This document shows, piece by piece, positions 43,141 to 54,850 of a DNA stretch of 64,000 nt. The stretch is from Narthecium ossifragum (lineage: Eukaryota > Streptophyta > Magnoliopsida > Dioscoreales > Nartheciaceae), in the NCBI GenBank assembly GCA_963920575.1, contig OY986972.1:8878010-8942009 (forward strand), in the 5' to 3' direction. Under the pieces are notes generated by a model, which ran no database searches, had not been told where the DNA came from, and saw nothing but the letters and a program-made list of their open reading frames with translations. The number at the start of each line of letters is the position of its first letter. Within the stretch, counting starts at the first letter, position 1. The translations under genes were made by a program, and so were the position numbers.

Positions 43141-43717
43141 GGATAAAAATATAATATTATGCATCATCATCATTACACAACATTCTACAATGCACAACTA
43201 CATCAAAGTACAATAAACCTATCCTAGGTAAACCCGACCACACGATCGGGGTAGAAACACATACTTGAACAAGCGGGGCAGCTCCTCTACGTATCCCCCA
43301 AGCTCGATCGCCAAGATCCGCTCCTCGAAGATCACGACCTGAAGCCCTAGCATAGCCGGCAGGAGAGAGAGAGAGACAACGATAGGAGAAGAAACAAAGC
43401 GAAAGGAAAGAGAGAGAAAGTCAGGGTATTTATAGAGATCAGGATATGAACTCTGCCGTCCGATTCGATCTTTTCCGATCGAACTCCGATCTTTCGATCG
43501 GAGGCGCCCTTAAGATTCTAATGATTCACATACATATATCCAAGGTCGTGTGTGCGTTACACGGGTGTGAAATCGACCACCAGGCACAATTTACCAAATT
43601 GCCCCTGGGGTCACAAGAGCAACACGATAAATCTGATCGCACCCGATGCGAAACCAAACCAACAGAGAACGGCCCTCGACCCACGCGGTCAAGCCAAGTT
43701 AAGAACGGGTTCTCACA
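43141..43717 (-). repeat. Chromovirus LTR 5' part (a)
   Basis: It ends on the + strand GGGTTCTCACA and has the family landmarks CACGGGTGTGAAATCG and CAAATTGCCCC, a TATAAATA box on the - strand (43427-43434) and GATCTTTCGATCGG upstream of it. Its 3' end is truncated against the Athila LTR. Confidence 0.7.
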
Positions 43718-43974
43718 AAGCATGTTCCTATGCAAAGCATCTACCCTAGATGTCACTATATGCCACAAGAACATCAGAGTTCGTAGGTTAAGCTACTATC
43801 ATAGTAAAGAATCCAACTTGATTCTTTAACAGAAATCAGCAACACCATTATAAAAATACAATAGCCTCTCGTGTGGCGTTAGCACACAATAGGCTAAGGT
43901 TCCAATGTTATCCAACGGGTAACATTTCTAACAACACAACGAGTATTAAACATCCAAACAGTTCAGTAAAGCAT

Positions 43975-44112
43975 TCCCGGGAGTTATCACTCTCCCGGTT
44001 AATCCACAAAGCAGTAAAGGGGACCCCATCCACCCATTTACACTAGGTATGCAAGGACATACCTTCAGCCCATTTATCTACTTATTACCGGGGGTCATCA
44101 CTCCCCTGGTTA
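43975..44112 (+). repeat. Duplicated hairpin unit in LTR (b)
   Basis: CCCGGGAGTTATCACTCTCCCGG and CCGGGGGTCATCACTCCCCTGG, about 112 bp apart, each followed by TTAATC and a KAAAGCRRTAAA stretch. Stems differ in sequence, but pairing is kept. Confidence 0.75.
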
Positions 44113-44359
44113 ATCATAAAGCGATAAATTACAATGTACGGGGGTTAGGAAAGCTATTAAGCAACCACAAACTATAAGTACATATATATGTAGCATGCTT
44201 ATCGACATACCGCTTGCAATCCTCAAACATCGGTAATTCTGTCCAAAATCCTGATTAAAATATGATAATAGTCACATCAGGAAACCCAAGCAAGAAGGTT
44301 GGATCAAAGAAAAAATAAAACGTCGAATTTGGATCAAAACTGGCTAACTGCAAACAAGA

Positions 44360-44618
44360 GATTGATTTTCACAACCCATGAAGATCGATTTTCTCTTGAC
44401 AAGCCAACAACCAAAGCAAGAGATCGATCTTCTACAATAGAGCCCCTTGTCAAACAGAAGAGATCGATCTTCATACCCCATGAAGATTGATCTTCAACTT
44501 ACAAGCCTTCTGTCAAAACATAAGAGATCGATCTTCAAACCCATGAAGATCGATCCTTTAAGGTCGGCAGCCTATGTGGCAACTAAAAGATCGATCTTCA
44601 TGCTCATGAAGATCGATC
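44360..44618. repeat. GATCGATC palindrome pairs upstream of a + strand TATA box
   Basis: Cores start at 44360/44383 (degenerate), 44422, 44462/44485, 44526/44548 and 44589/44611. Spacing within pairs is 22-23 bp; most pairs are 62-64 bp apart. TATAAATAG follows at 44639-44647. Confidence 0.9.
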
Positions 44619-44638
44619 CTTCATATGCCGGCAAAACA

Positions 44639-44647
44639 TATAAATAG
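44639..44647 (+). promoter_or_regulatory. TATA box next to the palindrome array
   Basis: TATAAATAG, 20 bp after the last core. The orientation is opposite to the LTR around it. Confidence 0.45.
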
Positions 44648-45617
44648 TGCCGAAAATCCAATTTCTTGGATTCGATCTATCAAAATTCGTCGGATTAAAA
44701 TGAAACTTTTAGGGGATATACAATTGGAGGTGGGGAATCTATTGTCACTAATAAATCCAACTTTGGATGGCCAAAACCTCAGATTTAAGACAAATTTTCA
44801 GAAAACCGACAAAACCAATGAAAACTCAATTTATTGGATTTGATCTATCAAGCAGCGATGAAATCCACTCAAACACTGAGGGAAGGTAGATTAGAGGGTA
44901 GGGAATACGCTCATGCAATAAAATCAAAACTCAGATCGTGAAATATCAGATCTAGCCCGATCTGATCGAAAACCGGCAAAATACGAGATTTAACCGAAAG
45001 AATACGGAAATCGATACAATAGCAATCTCCTACATATGCCAAAGAACTAGAATACGAAGTTTGGAAACGTTCCAACGAACGAAACCACTACAAAACACAA
45101 TGAATCAAACCTATAATTACCAATTCACCAGAATTGGGTAGAGACACCTACATGTATAGACGTGCAGGCGATGTACGAATCCCTCAACTCCGATTGCCGT
45201 GAATCTGCGTCGAAAAACCACAGCTGGATCTCTAAACGGAAGCCAAAGGGTAGAGAAGGAGAAAAAAAGAGAAAAGGGAAGAGAGAGGAAAAGGGAATAG
45301 AGAGAAAAGAGGGATATTTATAGAGATCTGAAACAATCTCGGTCGTCCGATTCGATCTTTCCCAATCGAGCTCCGATCTTTCGATCAGAAGCGCCCCTAA
45401 GATTCTAATCAAACACATATCAATCCAAGACAGTGTGTGCACAACACGGGTGTAAAACAGACCATCAATGTGAAATTTTACCAAATTGCCCATGGGGTCC
45501 AAAACATCAAGACGATCGTCCGATCGCACCTGACGCGGAACCAAACCAATAGGAAAATTGTCCTCGACCTACGCGGTCAAGCCAGATTAGAGGAAAATGT
45601 CCTCACATTTCCCCTTA

Positions 45618-46399
45618 ACCTAACCAATACATTGCTAGCCATGCATGCTAAATCGATAGAAAAAATGGATAGACAACTAAAGAAATCAAAATCTCGGACA
45701 AATCAAGGACATAATTCAAGCTATTGGAGAAATCGATAGGCGAAATCAAATCGGTGGAAAATGTGGGGAAAAAGATGAAACAATAGCAAACCCAAGGCAA
45801 AGGATAGGATGTTACCTGCCTCGGGGCGATGATCTACCACGATCGATGTTGAAATCACCGACTGGATGCTTGTGCGATTGAAACCCTAGTCGCTGCTGAG
45901 ATAAAAGAGGGAGAGGGCACTAGCGCAAATCAATAGAAAATGCCTAAATTCGTTAGGTTTTGGGCTCCCAAATCGTTCCTTGGTGGGAAAGGACGACCAC
46001 ATGCAACTCAATAATATTAATGGCTGGGTTATTCATTTGATCTTTGGACTAATAAGTATGGTGGTTTGGATTTAATGTTTTGAATAATAGGCATTGAGTT
46101 TAGTCAATTTTTGGTATATGGTCTAGTCAATAATAATGGTTTTGTGTTTGAGTTTGGACTTGTGTTTGATTGTTCGAATAATAAACATAGGTTAACATTA
46201 TCTCAACCCGAAAGTTCAACTTGAACTTAACTGTTTTATAAATGAGTCCAATTCGTCAACTCGAACCTGACCTGCTTTTAAAGCGGTTTGGCTCGTCAAC
46301 TAAAATCTAATCCGTTTTTAAACGAATCAACCTAAGCTAAACCATCTAAGTCGTTTATTAACCCGGTCAGTTTCGGGTCAAGTTTAGCGGGCCATGGGT
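45618..46399. other. Unassigned sequence, probably transposon-derived
   Basis: TTTCCCCTTAACC at 45618 is the complement of a purine tract before LTR (b). Farther on are dispersed inverted bits such as AACCCGAAAGTTCAACTTG and TCGTCAACTCGAACC. No coding frame is supported. Confidence 0.4.
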
Positions 46400-46808
46400 C
46401 GCTGGTCACTTTCTTGCAGCAGTTGGGAAACTCCTGCTATCTCAACTGCTGCTAATGAACTGTGACCAAAAGTCGATTTATTAGTGACAGTTAACAAAAC
46501 AGCTGCAACAAATTCCCTTTTTGCAACATTTCTTTCAGCCGCTGCCTTAACATGTCTAATTGCAGCTGTGTGGAACTGTTGCTAACATACCGCTACCATA
46601 TCATGTGTTGTTGCAACGTTTTGGATACTGTAGCTAATGAACCGATGTCATAAGTCTACCTATTAGCGACGGATACCAAAACCGTTGCGAGTGGTTTATG
46701 TTTGGCAACATTTGGTAACACTACTGTCCAGTATCCCATCTTATTGCAACGGGTTTTATAACCGTTGCCACAAAATCGCGACAATATAGGGTTATTTTTT
46801 GTAGTGAT
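46400..46808. mobile_element. Right end of a CACTA (En/Spm) element
   Basis: It ends GGGTTATTTTTTGTAGTG, whose complement CACTACAAAAAATAA is the canonical CACTA terminus. Subterminal repeats in both orientations precede it (GCAACGGGTTTTATAACCGTT, TTAGCGACGGATACCAAAACC). The other end and any transposase were not found. Confidence 0.75.
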
Positions 46809-47070
46809 ATCACTTTTTAGTATTTTGTTGTGTTAGGTGAAGCATGTGACCAAGTAATAAGAAGAAGCAACTCCCACATGTTAATATTTAACTAAAAAAA
46901 ATGAAAGTAGTGGAAGATGTAAAGCGGGAGAGGCCTAACTTTACTTTTAATCGTAGTTCTTGTCATCCAAACATCATAAATGAGTCAATTTTAGAAATTG
47001 TGCAGTTTCTGTCTAATTTCTTACAACCAAACAACCCTTGGCTTGAACAAGAGAACAAAGAAACTCTCGC

Positions 47071-47640
47071 GACTAGGGACGGCAGTTTGCCCCGCCCCAC
47101 CCCGTCCCTAATGGGGCGGGTTCGGGGGACCCTAAACAGGTTTGGGGGACGTGTGTAAAACCCCGATCGGGGTCAGGGCAGGGTCGAGGAAGGACACCCC
47201 CGTCCCGTCCCATCCCATCCCGATTAGATATTTATAATAATTAATATAGTGATATATTACCCTACTATAATTCGTTTTCCTAAAAAGTCTTAACCTAATC
47301 AGCCACCTACTTCATTTAATGCATATTTATATCCTAAATTCCTAATCTACATCTATCATCTCCTTTCTAGATGATTTTCTCACCCATCTACCCTAAATTC
47401 CTAATCTACATTTATCATTTAGTTTTGCTTGAATTGCCTTTTAAGATGATAACTTTTTAGTATGTTATTAGATATAATGTATTCAATGTGTCAAAAAATT
47501 TTGGGATGGGGTTCAGGTGTATGGGTGGGGTCGGGGTGCAGTAACTATCGGGACGGTGCGGGGTCGGGTGCTAGATTAGGTTGCGGGGTCGGAGGAAAGG
47601 CACCCGCCCCACCCTGCCTCGTTGCCACCCCCGCTTGTGA
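47071..47640. mobile_element. MITE-like element with GC-rich inverted ends
   Basis: Left end AGGGACGGCAGTTTGCCCCG; right end on the other strand GGGGGTGGCAACGAGGCAGG followed by GTGGGGCGGG. The ends share GGCRRYNNGSCNSGGTGGGGCGGG-like sequence around a 350-bp AT-rich centre. Superfamily unknown; similar GGCAACGGGGCGGG termini occur in several plant genomes. Confidence 0.45.
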
Positions 47641-48888
47641 CATCTTCTACTGAGATGCAGGCCAGGCTTGGCACGTGCTCATCTAACATTTACTCTGTGT
47701 TAAGGCCGGGTACGACTAGAGCATGCTAAAGCCCGCCATTTGGTGTGGTGGGCCAGGCTGGCCCGGCTCATTGTGCACCTCTCTATTTTATGGTGGATTT
47801 CGTAATCATTTTTTAGAAAGTTAAAAAATGTGTTCTACCACCCTCAATATTTTGAGCAATTTCTGTTTGAGCATTTAAAACATGTCAATTAGGAAACAAT
47901 TTGACTGAAAGCCTTGATGGTTGATGTTGTCAACCCCATTAATGGGGAGGATTTAAGAAGAGAGAAAGTGATTAATGCTGGAGGAAATATTCGATATATC
48001 AAATCAGTTGATCACATAATGAAAATCAAGCTTTCCAATTTGTAGCGAATGACATTAGCTAAGTTAATGACATCAAACTGATCACAAGACTTCATATGTA
48101 GACATGATCATGGCCGAAGAAGCCCATATAGCACGTACGGCTTGGCTGGCCCGTAATGCTTGGGGCTCGGGCATTCTTTCAGACCCGAATATTTACTTCA
48201 AGTTTCAGCTGAGCTTGGGATTTGCCATGCAGCCAAGGCCAGCCCAGTCTACAAATGATAAAGCCTTGTTTTCTTCATCCTAAAAATGGATTGGGCTGGA
48301 CTTTGTCCTACATGTGGGCCAAATATCTCTGGCCGGGTCAGGCTTTAGCATGATAGATGAAGCACGGCCTCGAATCCATCCCGAGCCCGTTCGGCTTCGA
48401 TCAGATGTAGCAATGTGGCATGCTCAGCTTTTGAAGGACTTGACCTTCTCATCAACAGTTGAAAAAGAAGGGGCACAATTTGTACAACCTTATTAGGGAT
48501 CCCTTTATTTGATTTGATGGATGGTTCCCACATGTTGCACTCATATCTATTCTATTATTACTTGTCGGAGGAACTGAAAAAATAGGTATGATAGCTGTCC
48601 ATGAGAAATTGGGTTCCATGAAAGTTCCACGAAGATCAATCAAAAGAAAGCTGGTAGCATGCTGCATGCTTCCATCATATGTGTAGCTTTTCTAACTCCT
48701 TTTGAACCCTAGTTTATTCTGGTATGCTGTCACAAACATATTATGCTTTTAGTAAGCATCTCTTCTTGATGACTTCCACAAGCAATTGTCTTTCTTTCTT
48801 TTTCCTCCTTTCAACATTCTGATTATGTTGTTTTTGATCAGATGAGTCAAATCCTAGTAATTACAAACAAAGTCCCACAAAAGTAGAG
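47641..48888. other. Unassigned intergenic sequence with GGCC-rich scraps
   Basis: GGGCCAGGCTGGCCCGGCTC (about 47750) and related pieces near 48140-48180, 48235 and 48330 look like remnants of one degraded repeat. No coding frame is supported. Confidence 0.35.
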
Positions 48889-49521
48889 TTACAATAATTG
48901 GTAGTTGTTTAACAGCTCCAAACTCGATTCGTTGGACCAAGCGAACATTGTTCCGTTTCTACGACAATCACGAGCAACACCATCAGCTCTCGTATTAGAC
49001 TCTTTAAGAATGTAGAGGAACAAAACGGAATCAAAGAGGAGCCCATGAAGCCATATCTCTTTAGCCATAAGCTCTATGTCCAGTGGGCGGCCTCTCAGAC
49101 CGTTGAGGATTTGAACAGCGGACCATGAATCTGACTCTATAATCAGGTTCTTGAGAGCAAGGAACTTTGCTCACGTCATTGCTTTCAGAATTGCCTTCAT
49201 TTCTCCCTCTAGGACTGAACTTACATCAATCTGATTACCCCATGGCCAAACTTCTTTATGATTAGCTCCAAGACCAATGATGCCAACTGTTGCACAGCTA
49301 AAGGAGGGATCAAAGGAGACGTAAGTTTGTATTACCTGAGATTCACGTTTGTATGCCCCTCGAGCTGTAGCATCCTCACGCGCCCGAGAATCTTGATTTA
49401 ACATTTGCTTCACCTGTCGTCTTATCTTACACACTAGCACCTCGACAGAGTCCCCCTTTTCCGCAAATATTGGTCTCCCAGCCCATGTTTTGTTTGGTAG
49501 ACCACATTTTGTATCAGACAA
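48889..49521 (-). pseudogene. LINE-type RNase H domain remnant
   Basis: On the - strand: SFDPSFSCATVGIIGLGANH, LEGEMKAILKAMT, a TGA at 49171-49173, then LIIESDSWSAVQILNGLRGR, WLHGLLFDSVLFLY and NTRADGVARDCRRN, ending in TAA (48889-48891). The ESDS and NxxAD motifs are those of the RNase H-like domain at the end of plant L1 ORF2 (also found alone). One stop splits it. The preceding reverse transcriptase is absent. Confidence 0.75.
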
Positions 49522-51213
49522 TGAATTATGTTTATTTTATGCCGCATCAGACAATGAATTGTGTTACGTGATGCTGTAGTATGTGATATGATTGATCATG
49601 TGGTTTCACCTGTTGTTGTCTCAAGATTTTTTTAAATATTCGATGCTATATAGGCTCCTCATGTTGTGAGCCAAACACACAAATCAGGCCCTAGACGATA
49701 CTGTATTGTTCGGCGGAGCAAAACAAACACACATATATAAGTGAGATTTTTGCTGAGATGACCCATCATAAGAGCTGGCAATTGACATGTAGACATACAA
49801 GTAGATAAAAGCATGTGACGAGCACAACTGTGTTTGTCTAAGGTGGCAAAAATTTGGTATTTTTATTCCTTAATTGTGGTTTGAGAAAGCGGGGGGATCA
49901 CAGACCATCTTGTTCACATTTTTCTCCTCCACAAAGAGGAAAAACATAGTGTCTTATGTGTAGGTGTGCATTTTAGACTTCTAGGGTAAAATTATGATAG
50001 ACATGTACTCTGAGCCGTGCGTGTATGAGTCTCTAACCACTGATTGAAAAAGAAAAGAAACGAAAAGCCACACCATCACTTAAACTTGAAATATCTAGCA
50101 AAGAAGGAGATAAAAGATACACAAACAAACACAAAGAGAGGAACGTTACGTGACTCATTCAAGATTAGGACTACGTCTCTGAAGTCGGCGTGATAACTCT
50201 ACCTTTACAATTGAGGTGAGATATAGCTCAACAATCAAATACCATAACACCAATAGATTCATGAATCAAAATCCAAATTTGAGTTGCCACTCGTCACTAA
50301 ATTAAAGGATCAGGATAGAAACAAGCAACCACTCTGAAAAATCAACTATCTTAAATGGTTAAGATATGTTTTATCTTAAAAGTTTGACAGCTCCATGAAA
50401 CAAACAATAAAACCAGACAACACAGCATAGCGGCCTATCCAAATCCGATCCTGATAGACAAAGACACCACCCTCCCATAATAATACAACACTAAAAAAAT
50501 TGAAATATCACAACGCATACAATGTACCAAAGATTGAAATGGGCCCTGCACTTGCTGAGTTGTTCTTTGATGAGTTGCTCGCCATATGAACCCCATCTCA
50601 TTTTCATGTGGATTGTTCGGCTTCATCATCTTCTTTCCTCCCACATAATTAATGCCACCTCGTGGGTGCAGTTATCAAAGGGCCCCAGATCCAAGAAACC
50701 GTTCTTCTTCCATTAGTTTGCCGTTACCATTTGCCACCACAAACACCATCATCATTATGGTCTCAAATTTGTTCTCCTTTACTGCTGTCATTTTCCCATC
50801 AGTTTCTAAACAATCTTGGGCTACCATGCAGGCACTATTCTTGGGTTTCTGACAAAGTGGGGAGATCTCTTGTTGTATGGTTGTTGTTGTTTAATCTTCT
50901 TGTTGAGCAATAGCAAAAAGTTGCAGATGAGTTGGCTGTGGAAAGAGCCCTGACAGTGAAGCAAGTGCCAGTTTGTCTACTTTTACAGGCCTTATTGGTT
51001 GCGTTCTTTATCGGGTTTCTCTCGCTTTTACTGCCCACATTCCCTAATGTTGTCTCTGGTAGTGTCCCCCTCGGCCCTCGCTGTCCTTGGCAGGCCAGAT
51101 AAACCAGGGCTGGGGGTCTTAGACTTGGTGGTGGTGGTGGAATGAGATAGGAACTCTCACCATCCCTTCTCCATTTTGTTCCAAGTGGGTTCTGATTCCT
51201 TATCTTTGTTGAG
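49522..51213. other. Intergenic sequence upstream of the DUF868 gene
   Basis: 1.7 kb with no supported ORF, RNA gene or repeat. Part of it probably holds the promoter of the DUF868 gene. CCACC- and GGTGGTGG-type simple stretches occur near 51130. Confidence 0.5.
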
Positions 51214-51220
51214 TATAAAG
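51214..51220 (+). promoter_or_regulatory. Candidate TATA box of the DUF868 gene
   Basis: TATAAAG, 357 bp before the start codon. Transcription would begin near 51245, leaving a 5' leader of about 325 nt. Confidence 0.4.
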
Positions 51221-51427
51221 ATCTGGGTGTTGTCTGTGAAGATTTAGTGGTAAAGCCTTCGAAATCTTGGTCGGTTTGAGTTTTCTTGATTGATAAAGCT
51301 TCACTAGTTTATCCACTTGGGTCTGAGTTCTGTGGGAAGCAACAAGAAGTGAAATAGGGACATCTTTGGTTTCTATACAGCTCTCTTTAGAATCCTGAGA
51401 GAACCATTTGAAGGTTTGGCTTCTTGA

Positions 51428-51502
51428 ATGTTGATGAGCAAGATCAGCGTAGGAGTTGCTGGTGAAATGAGGCGATTGGAGTCTCTCATTTCGTCCATCT
51501 GA
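51428..51502 (+). CDS. Upstream ORF (24 codons) in the DUF868 leader
   Basis: ATG at 51428, reading MLMSKISVGVAGEMRRLESL then ISSI, stop TGA at 51500-51502. It ends 68 nt before the main ATG. If the leader starts near 51245, this short ORF would be translated first and could dampen the main protein. Conservation is not known. Confidence 0.35.
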   Translation: MLMSKISVGVAGEMRRLESLISSI

Positions 51503-51570
51503 ATATCCATTGAATAGAGGGTTTATTGTTCTTATTCATTTGGGGAAGGGCGTTCATACCATATAGCCAA

Positions 51571-52434
51571 ATGAGGGATTTCCCTTCTTGTTTCGGCGAA
51601 AGTGGAGTTCAAGTTGCGGATTCCTCTTCGAGCACAAACAGAGCTGCTCAGAATTTGGTTACTTGCCTCTACCAGACTCAACTCTCCAGCCGCTCATGTG
51701 TGATCACAATCACATGGAGCAAGAACATGATGGGCCAAGGTTTTAGTGTTGGAATTGATGATTCCACTAGCCAGTGCCTCTGCAAGGTTGATATCAAGCC
51801 ATGGTTGTTCTCCAAGAGGAAAGGTTGCAGGAGCTTGGAGGTGGATAATTGCAAGGTAGACATCTTTTGGGATCTCTCAGATGCTAAATTTGGTTCTGGG
51901 CCCGAACCATTGGAAGGTTTCTATGTCGCAGTGTTGTTCGACCTTGAGATGGTTCTCTTGCTTGGTGATCTCACCAAGGAGGCTTACCGTAAGACTAGTG
52001 TGAGTCCTCCTCCATCTAATACTATGTTTATATCCAAGAGAGAACACATATCTGGCAAGAGGGTATACTGCACAAAGGCTCAGTTTTGTGACAATGGACA
52101 GTTTCATGATGTTGCGATAGAGTGTGACACGGTCGGACTCAGGGATCCTTCCCTTGAGATCCGTATAGACAAGAAGAGGGTCATGCAGGTGAAGAGGCTA
52201 TCGTGGAAATTTCGGGGAAATCAGACCATTTTGGTTGATGGGCTTCCTGTGGAGGTGTTTTGGGATGTCCACAGTTGGCTATTTGGTGCGCCTGCAGGGA
52301 GTGCAGTCTTCATGTTTCATACTTCTCTGTCAGCCGAAAAGCTGCTGCCTTGGACTTGCTCACAGATACTCGGGGATTCTCAGCTGCAAGCCCTTGGTTT
52401 TTCCTTGATTTTGTATGCCTGGAAGAATGAATAG
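51571..52434 (+). CDS. DUF868 family protein (287 aa)
   Basis: A single uninterrupted exon. ATG at 51571 opens MRDFPSCFGESGVQVADSSS, the typical N-terminus of the family; the frame is open a little farther upstream but without an ATG. Further landmarks are QTQLSSRSCVITITWSKNMM, VDIKPWLFSKRKGCRSLEVD, KVDIFWDLSDAKFGSGPEPL, EGFYVAVLFD, and near the end VEVFWDVHSWLFGAPAGSAV and FMFHTSLS. The length fits plant DUF868 proteins (about 280-330 residues). The biochemical role is unknown. There is no signal peptide or membrane segment. No frameshift or stop, so it is the most likely functional protein gene here. Confidence 0.92.
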   Translation: MRDFPSCFGESGVQVADSSSSTNRAAQNLVTCLYQTQLSSRSCVITITWSKNMMGQGFSVGIDDSTSQCLCKVDIKPWLFSKRKGCRSLEVDNCKVDIFWDLSDAKFGSGPEPLEGFYVAVLFDLEMVLLLGDLTKEAYRKTSVSPPPSNTMFISKREHISGKRVYCTKAQFCDNGQFHDVAIECDTVGLRDPSLEIRIDKKRVMQVKRLSWKFRGNQTILVDGLPVEVFWDVHSWLFGAPAGSAVFMFHTSLSAEKLLPWTCSQILGDSQLQALGFSLILYAWKNE

Positions 52435-53014
52435 ATGTATGGAATGGCCAGAGGATGTTTTTTAGTTCCTCATCTTCTCTTTGGAGTGCTAACAAAAAAA
52501 AATTACTTAGTCATGTTGCTTTTTAAATGATGCGGTGAGCGACTCATTGGCTTATTCTTTCTTTAGGATCAAAATGTGATTTGTTTGAATAGATTGGTAA
52601 TATATTGTCTTGAAGATGGTTGCTCTTTACCTTCAACTCTTCTTACTTTTTCTCTCATATGGATCCAGCCTGAAAATAATTACCGTCTTTTGGAAAGAGT
52701 ATAATGTTGATTTTGTACATTATCTAAAAGTAAAAGAAATCTGTTTCCAGTGATAAAAACAGACAGAATGAAGTTATGAAGGTCAAGTTATGAAGGTCCT
52801 CTTCTTATTATTGTTATTGTCTTCATTCGATGGAGAAACCATGAGATCACTCTTTGATACCCTGCACTGCCAAATGAGTTAGTTCTAGTTATTTCTTTGA
52901 CATCATCTAAAGTGTGATTGTTAAATTGCATCCTAATGTGTCACTTTCGGGTGAAGTTTACTGGTTGTCAGAACAAAATCAACATATATGTGTCGAAGGG
53001 AACATTTTTTCCTT
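52435..53014. other. 3' flank of the DUF868 gene
   Basis: 3' untranslated and intergenic sequence. No ORF or repeat recognised. An A-run at 52494-52501 lies about 60 bp after the stop. Confidence 0.5.
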
Positions 53015-54850
53015 TCAATGGTACACCTCTTGTGGCAACAGAGATCATCAAGTAAAAATATGTAGGTAGGAAAAGGTTTTCCAAATCTTTAGGAAAGCTT
53101 CACAGGTTTACAGACATTACCTTTTCAAGTACTGCAGGTGTTTCAGTTAATGAGAATGCGAGTTTCCCAAAAAGCTCGTAAGTGTAGGCCTAGCCTCTCT
53201 TTTCTGCCGGATATGCTTTGGGATTATACAAGTGGTTTTCTCAAAAGGTCAGTAAAGTATAAACCCTTTCAGTTAGTTAGTAATTCTTGTGATTCTATTG
53301 AGAGTAGATCACATGTAGACTTCTGCGAGCAATATCACTTCAATTTGCTTCTCTAATTTAGGTAACCATACTAGCCGTTCAAGTTTTGTTCCTGTTGTCA
53401 AGAATGTAGAACTTTTCTACTTAATTTCATCTGCCAATAATAAGATAAGGGGTGTTCAGAATTCACCTAGCAAGATGTGGTAATTACTCTATTTTCATGT
53501 TCGTCGATCATTATTATTGAAGTACTATTTTAGATTATAGCAGCATATTACATCAAAGTGATTGTCATTTTCTAAACCTCTGGTTCACACAGGCTTTTAA
53601 ATGAAAAATGCTAAAGCGGCAGATCGGACAGAATGAAAGTTTTTGTTATACTAAGTAAAGGTTTATGTTTTATAACATTTTGTGGTAGTTATCTTTTCAG
53701 TCAGTAATACCTTCATTCTACAAACTTCGTATTTCAACTCGAGAAGTTTAGAATTTTAAAAGACTCTGCTATCAAGATTGAAATAGAAGAAAGTCCTTCT
53801 CATCACTTCAAATGGTGAAAACTACCAGATCATGTAGTCTGTTTCAGTCCTGTATTTCTTTGCATATTGCGGATCATACTTAGTTACTGCAACCTTGAGC
53901 TCAGCTGGAATTGACCATCAAGCTTGTGTGGTCCGGTGCAACACTGGTGCAAAGCTCCCCAGTTTATGGCTCAAGTAGTTGCTTTCAGTAGACTTATACC
54001 TCCTGTGGCAGCAAAGATCAATCAGGGATACTATGAAAGGAATTATTTGCATGTTTACAGAATTTATGTTTTCTATCGCAAGAGTTCCGGAAAAGAACAC
54101 AAGCATAGGCTGGACTAACTATTGTGCGTGTATGCATGGGGTTTTAAGTGGTTTTTTTGACATGCCAGACAAGTCAAATCCTTATAATTGGTTAGCGGTT
54201 GCTCCCTTTCCAAATGGAAATAGATGATATGTAGCTCTTTGGTGAGCAAAATCACTTCACTCTGCTTCTCTAATTGAGGAAACTACTGACCATTCAAGTT
54301 TCATATCTGTTGTTATGCCTGTATAGGTCTTGTTGTTCAATTTTTCTTGTCTCCGATAAGAAAAGGGAATTAAGAATTTATCGAGCAAGATGTGGCAAGC
54401 GCTTTAGTTTCATGGTTTCCCAGCTTTAATCATCTGTAATACTGATTAAGTAGTAATAGCGTAATTCAGCGAAGTGGTTGCTATTATCTAAACATGCCAT
54501 TTCTTAGTTCAGAGTTTGGAAATTTTTTTAATGGTAAGGTTTATAAGACCATTTTGTGGTACTTATTCTTTAAGTCAATGATCTGACCATCTAGAAATTG
54601 ATTGTTCAATCAGAGGTCTACATTTGTAAAGGTTTTGCTATATTGGTATTGGAACAGCAATGGGTCCTTTTCATTGCTTCACAGGGTGAAAACTATCGAA
54701 TGATGCCCTGATTTTTATTGCAACCAAGGGAATCTTATTTTTACTGGAAACTTGAGAACAGTACGAGTTGACCATCAAGCCGGGGTCTGGACCATCTGGC
54801 ACCACCACAGGCGTAAAGCTTCCAGTCTGAGGCTTGGGTAGTTGCCTAAG
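53015..54850 (+). repeat. Diverged tandem duplication, units of about 0.9 kb
   Basis: Matching landmarks in order: CCTCTTGTGGCA/CCTCCTGTGGCA (53028/54000), TTGCTTCTCTAATTTAGG/CTGCTTCTCTAATTGAGG, GCAAGATGTGG (53475/54387), ATTTTGTGGTA (about 53683/54551), GGTGAAAACTA (about 53814/54690), GACCATCAAGC (53915/54769). The offset shrinks from 970 to 850 bp, so small deletions accumulated in the second copy. Noncoding. Confidence 0.75.

Larger units (their letters stand above)
43718..45617 (-). repeat. Chromovirus LTR (b)
   Basis: It ends on the + strand AATGTCCTCACA at 45617, followed by TTTCCCCTT, which on the element strand is a purine tract before the LTR start. It has a TATAAATA box on the - strand (45315-45322). 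It also includes hairpin units (43977-44112) and a palindrome array in apparent + orientation (44360-44618). The lower boundary is uncertain; the 44300-44650 part may be a separate insertion. Confidence 0.65.

Noticed and set aside
50435..51038. Several 60-80 codon frames upstream of the DUF868 gene
   Set aside because: Frames overlap on both strands, most lack an ATG, and none resembles a known protein.
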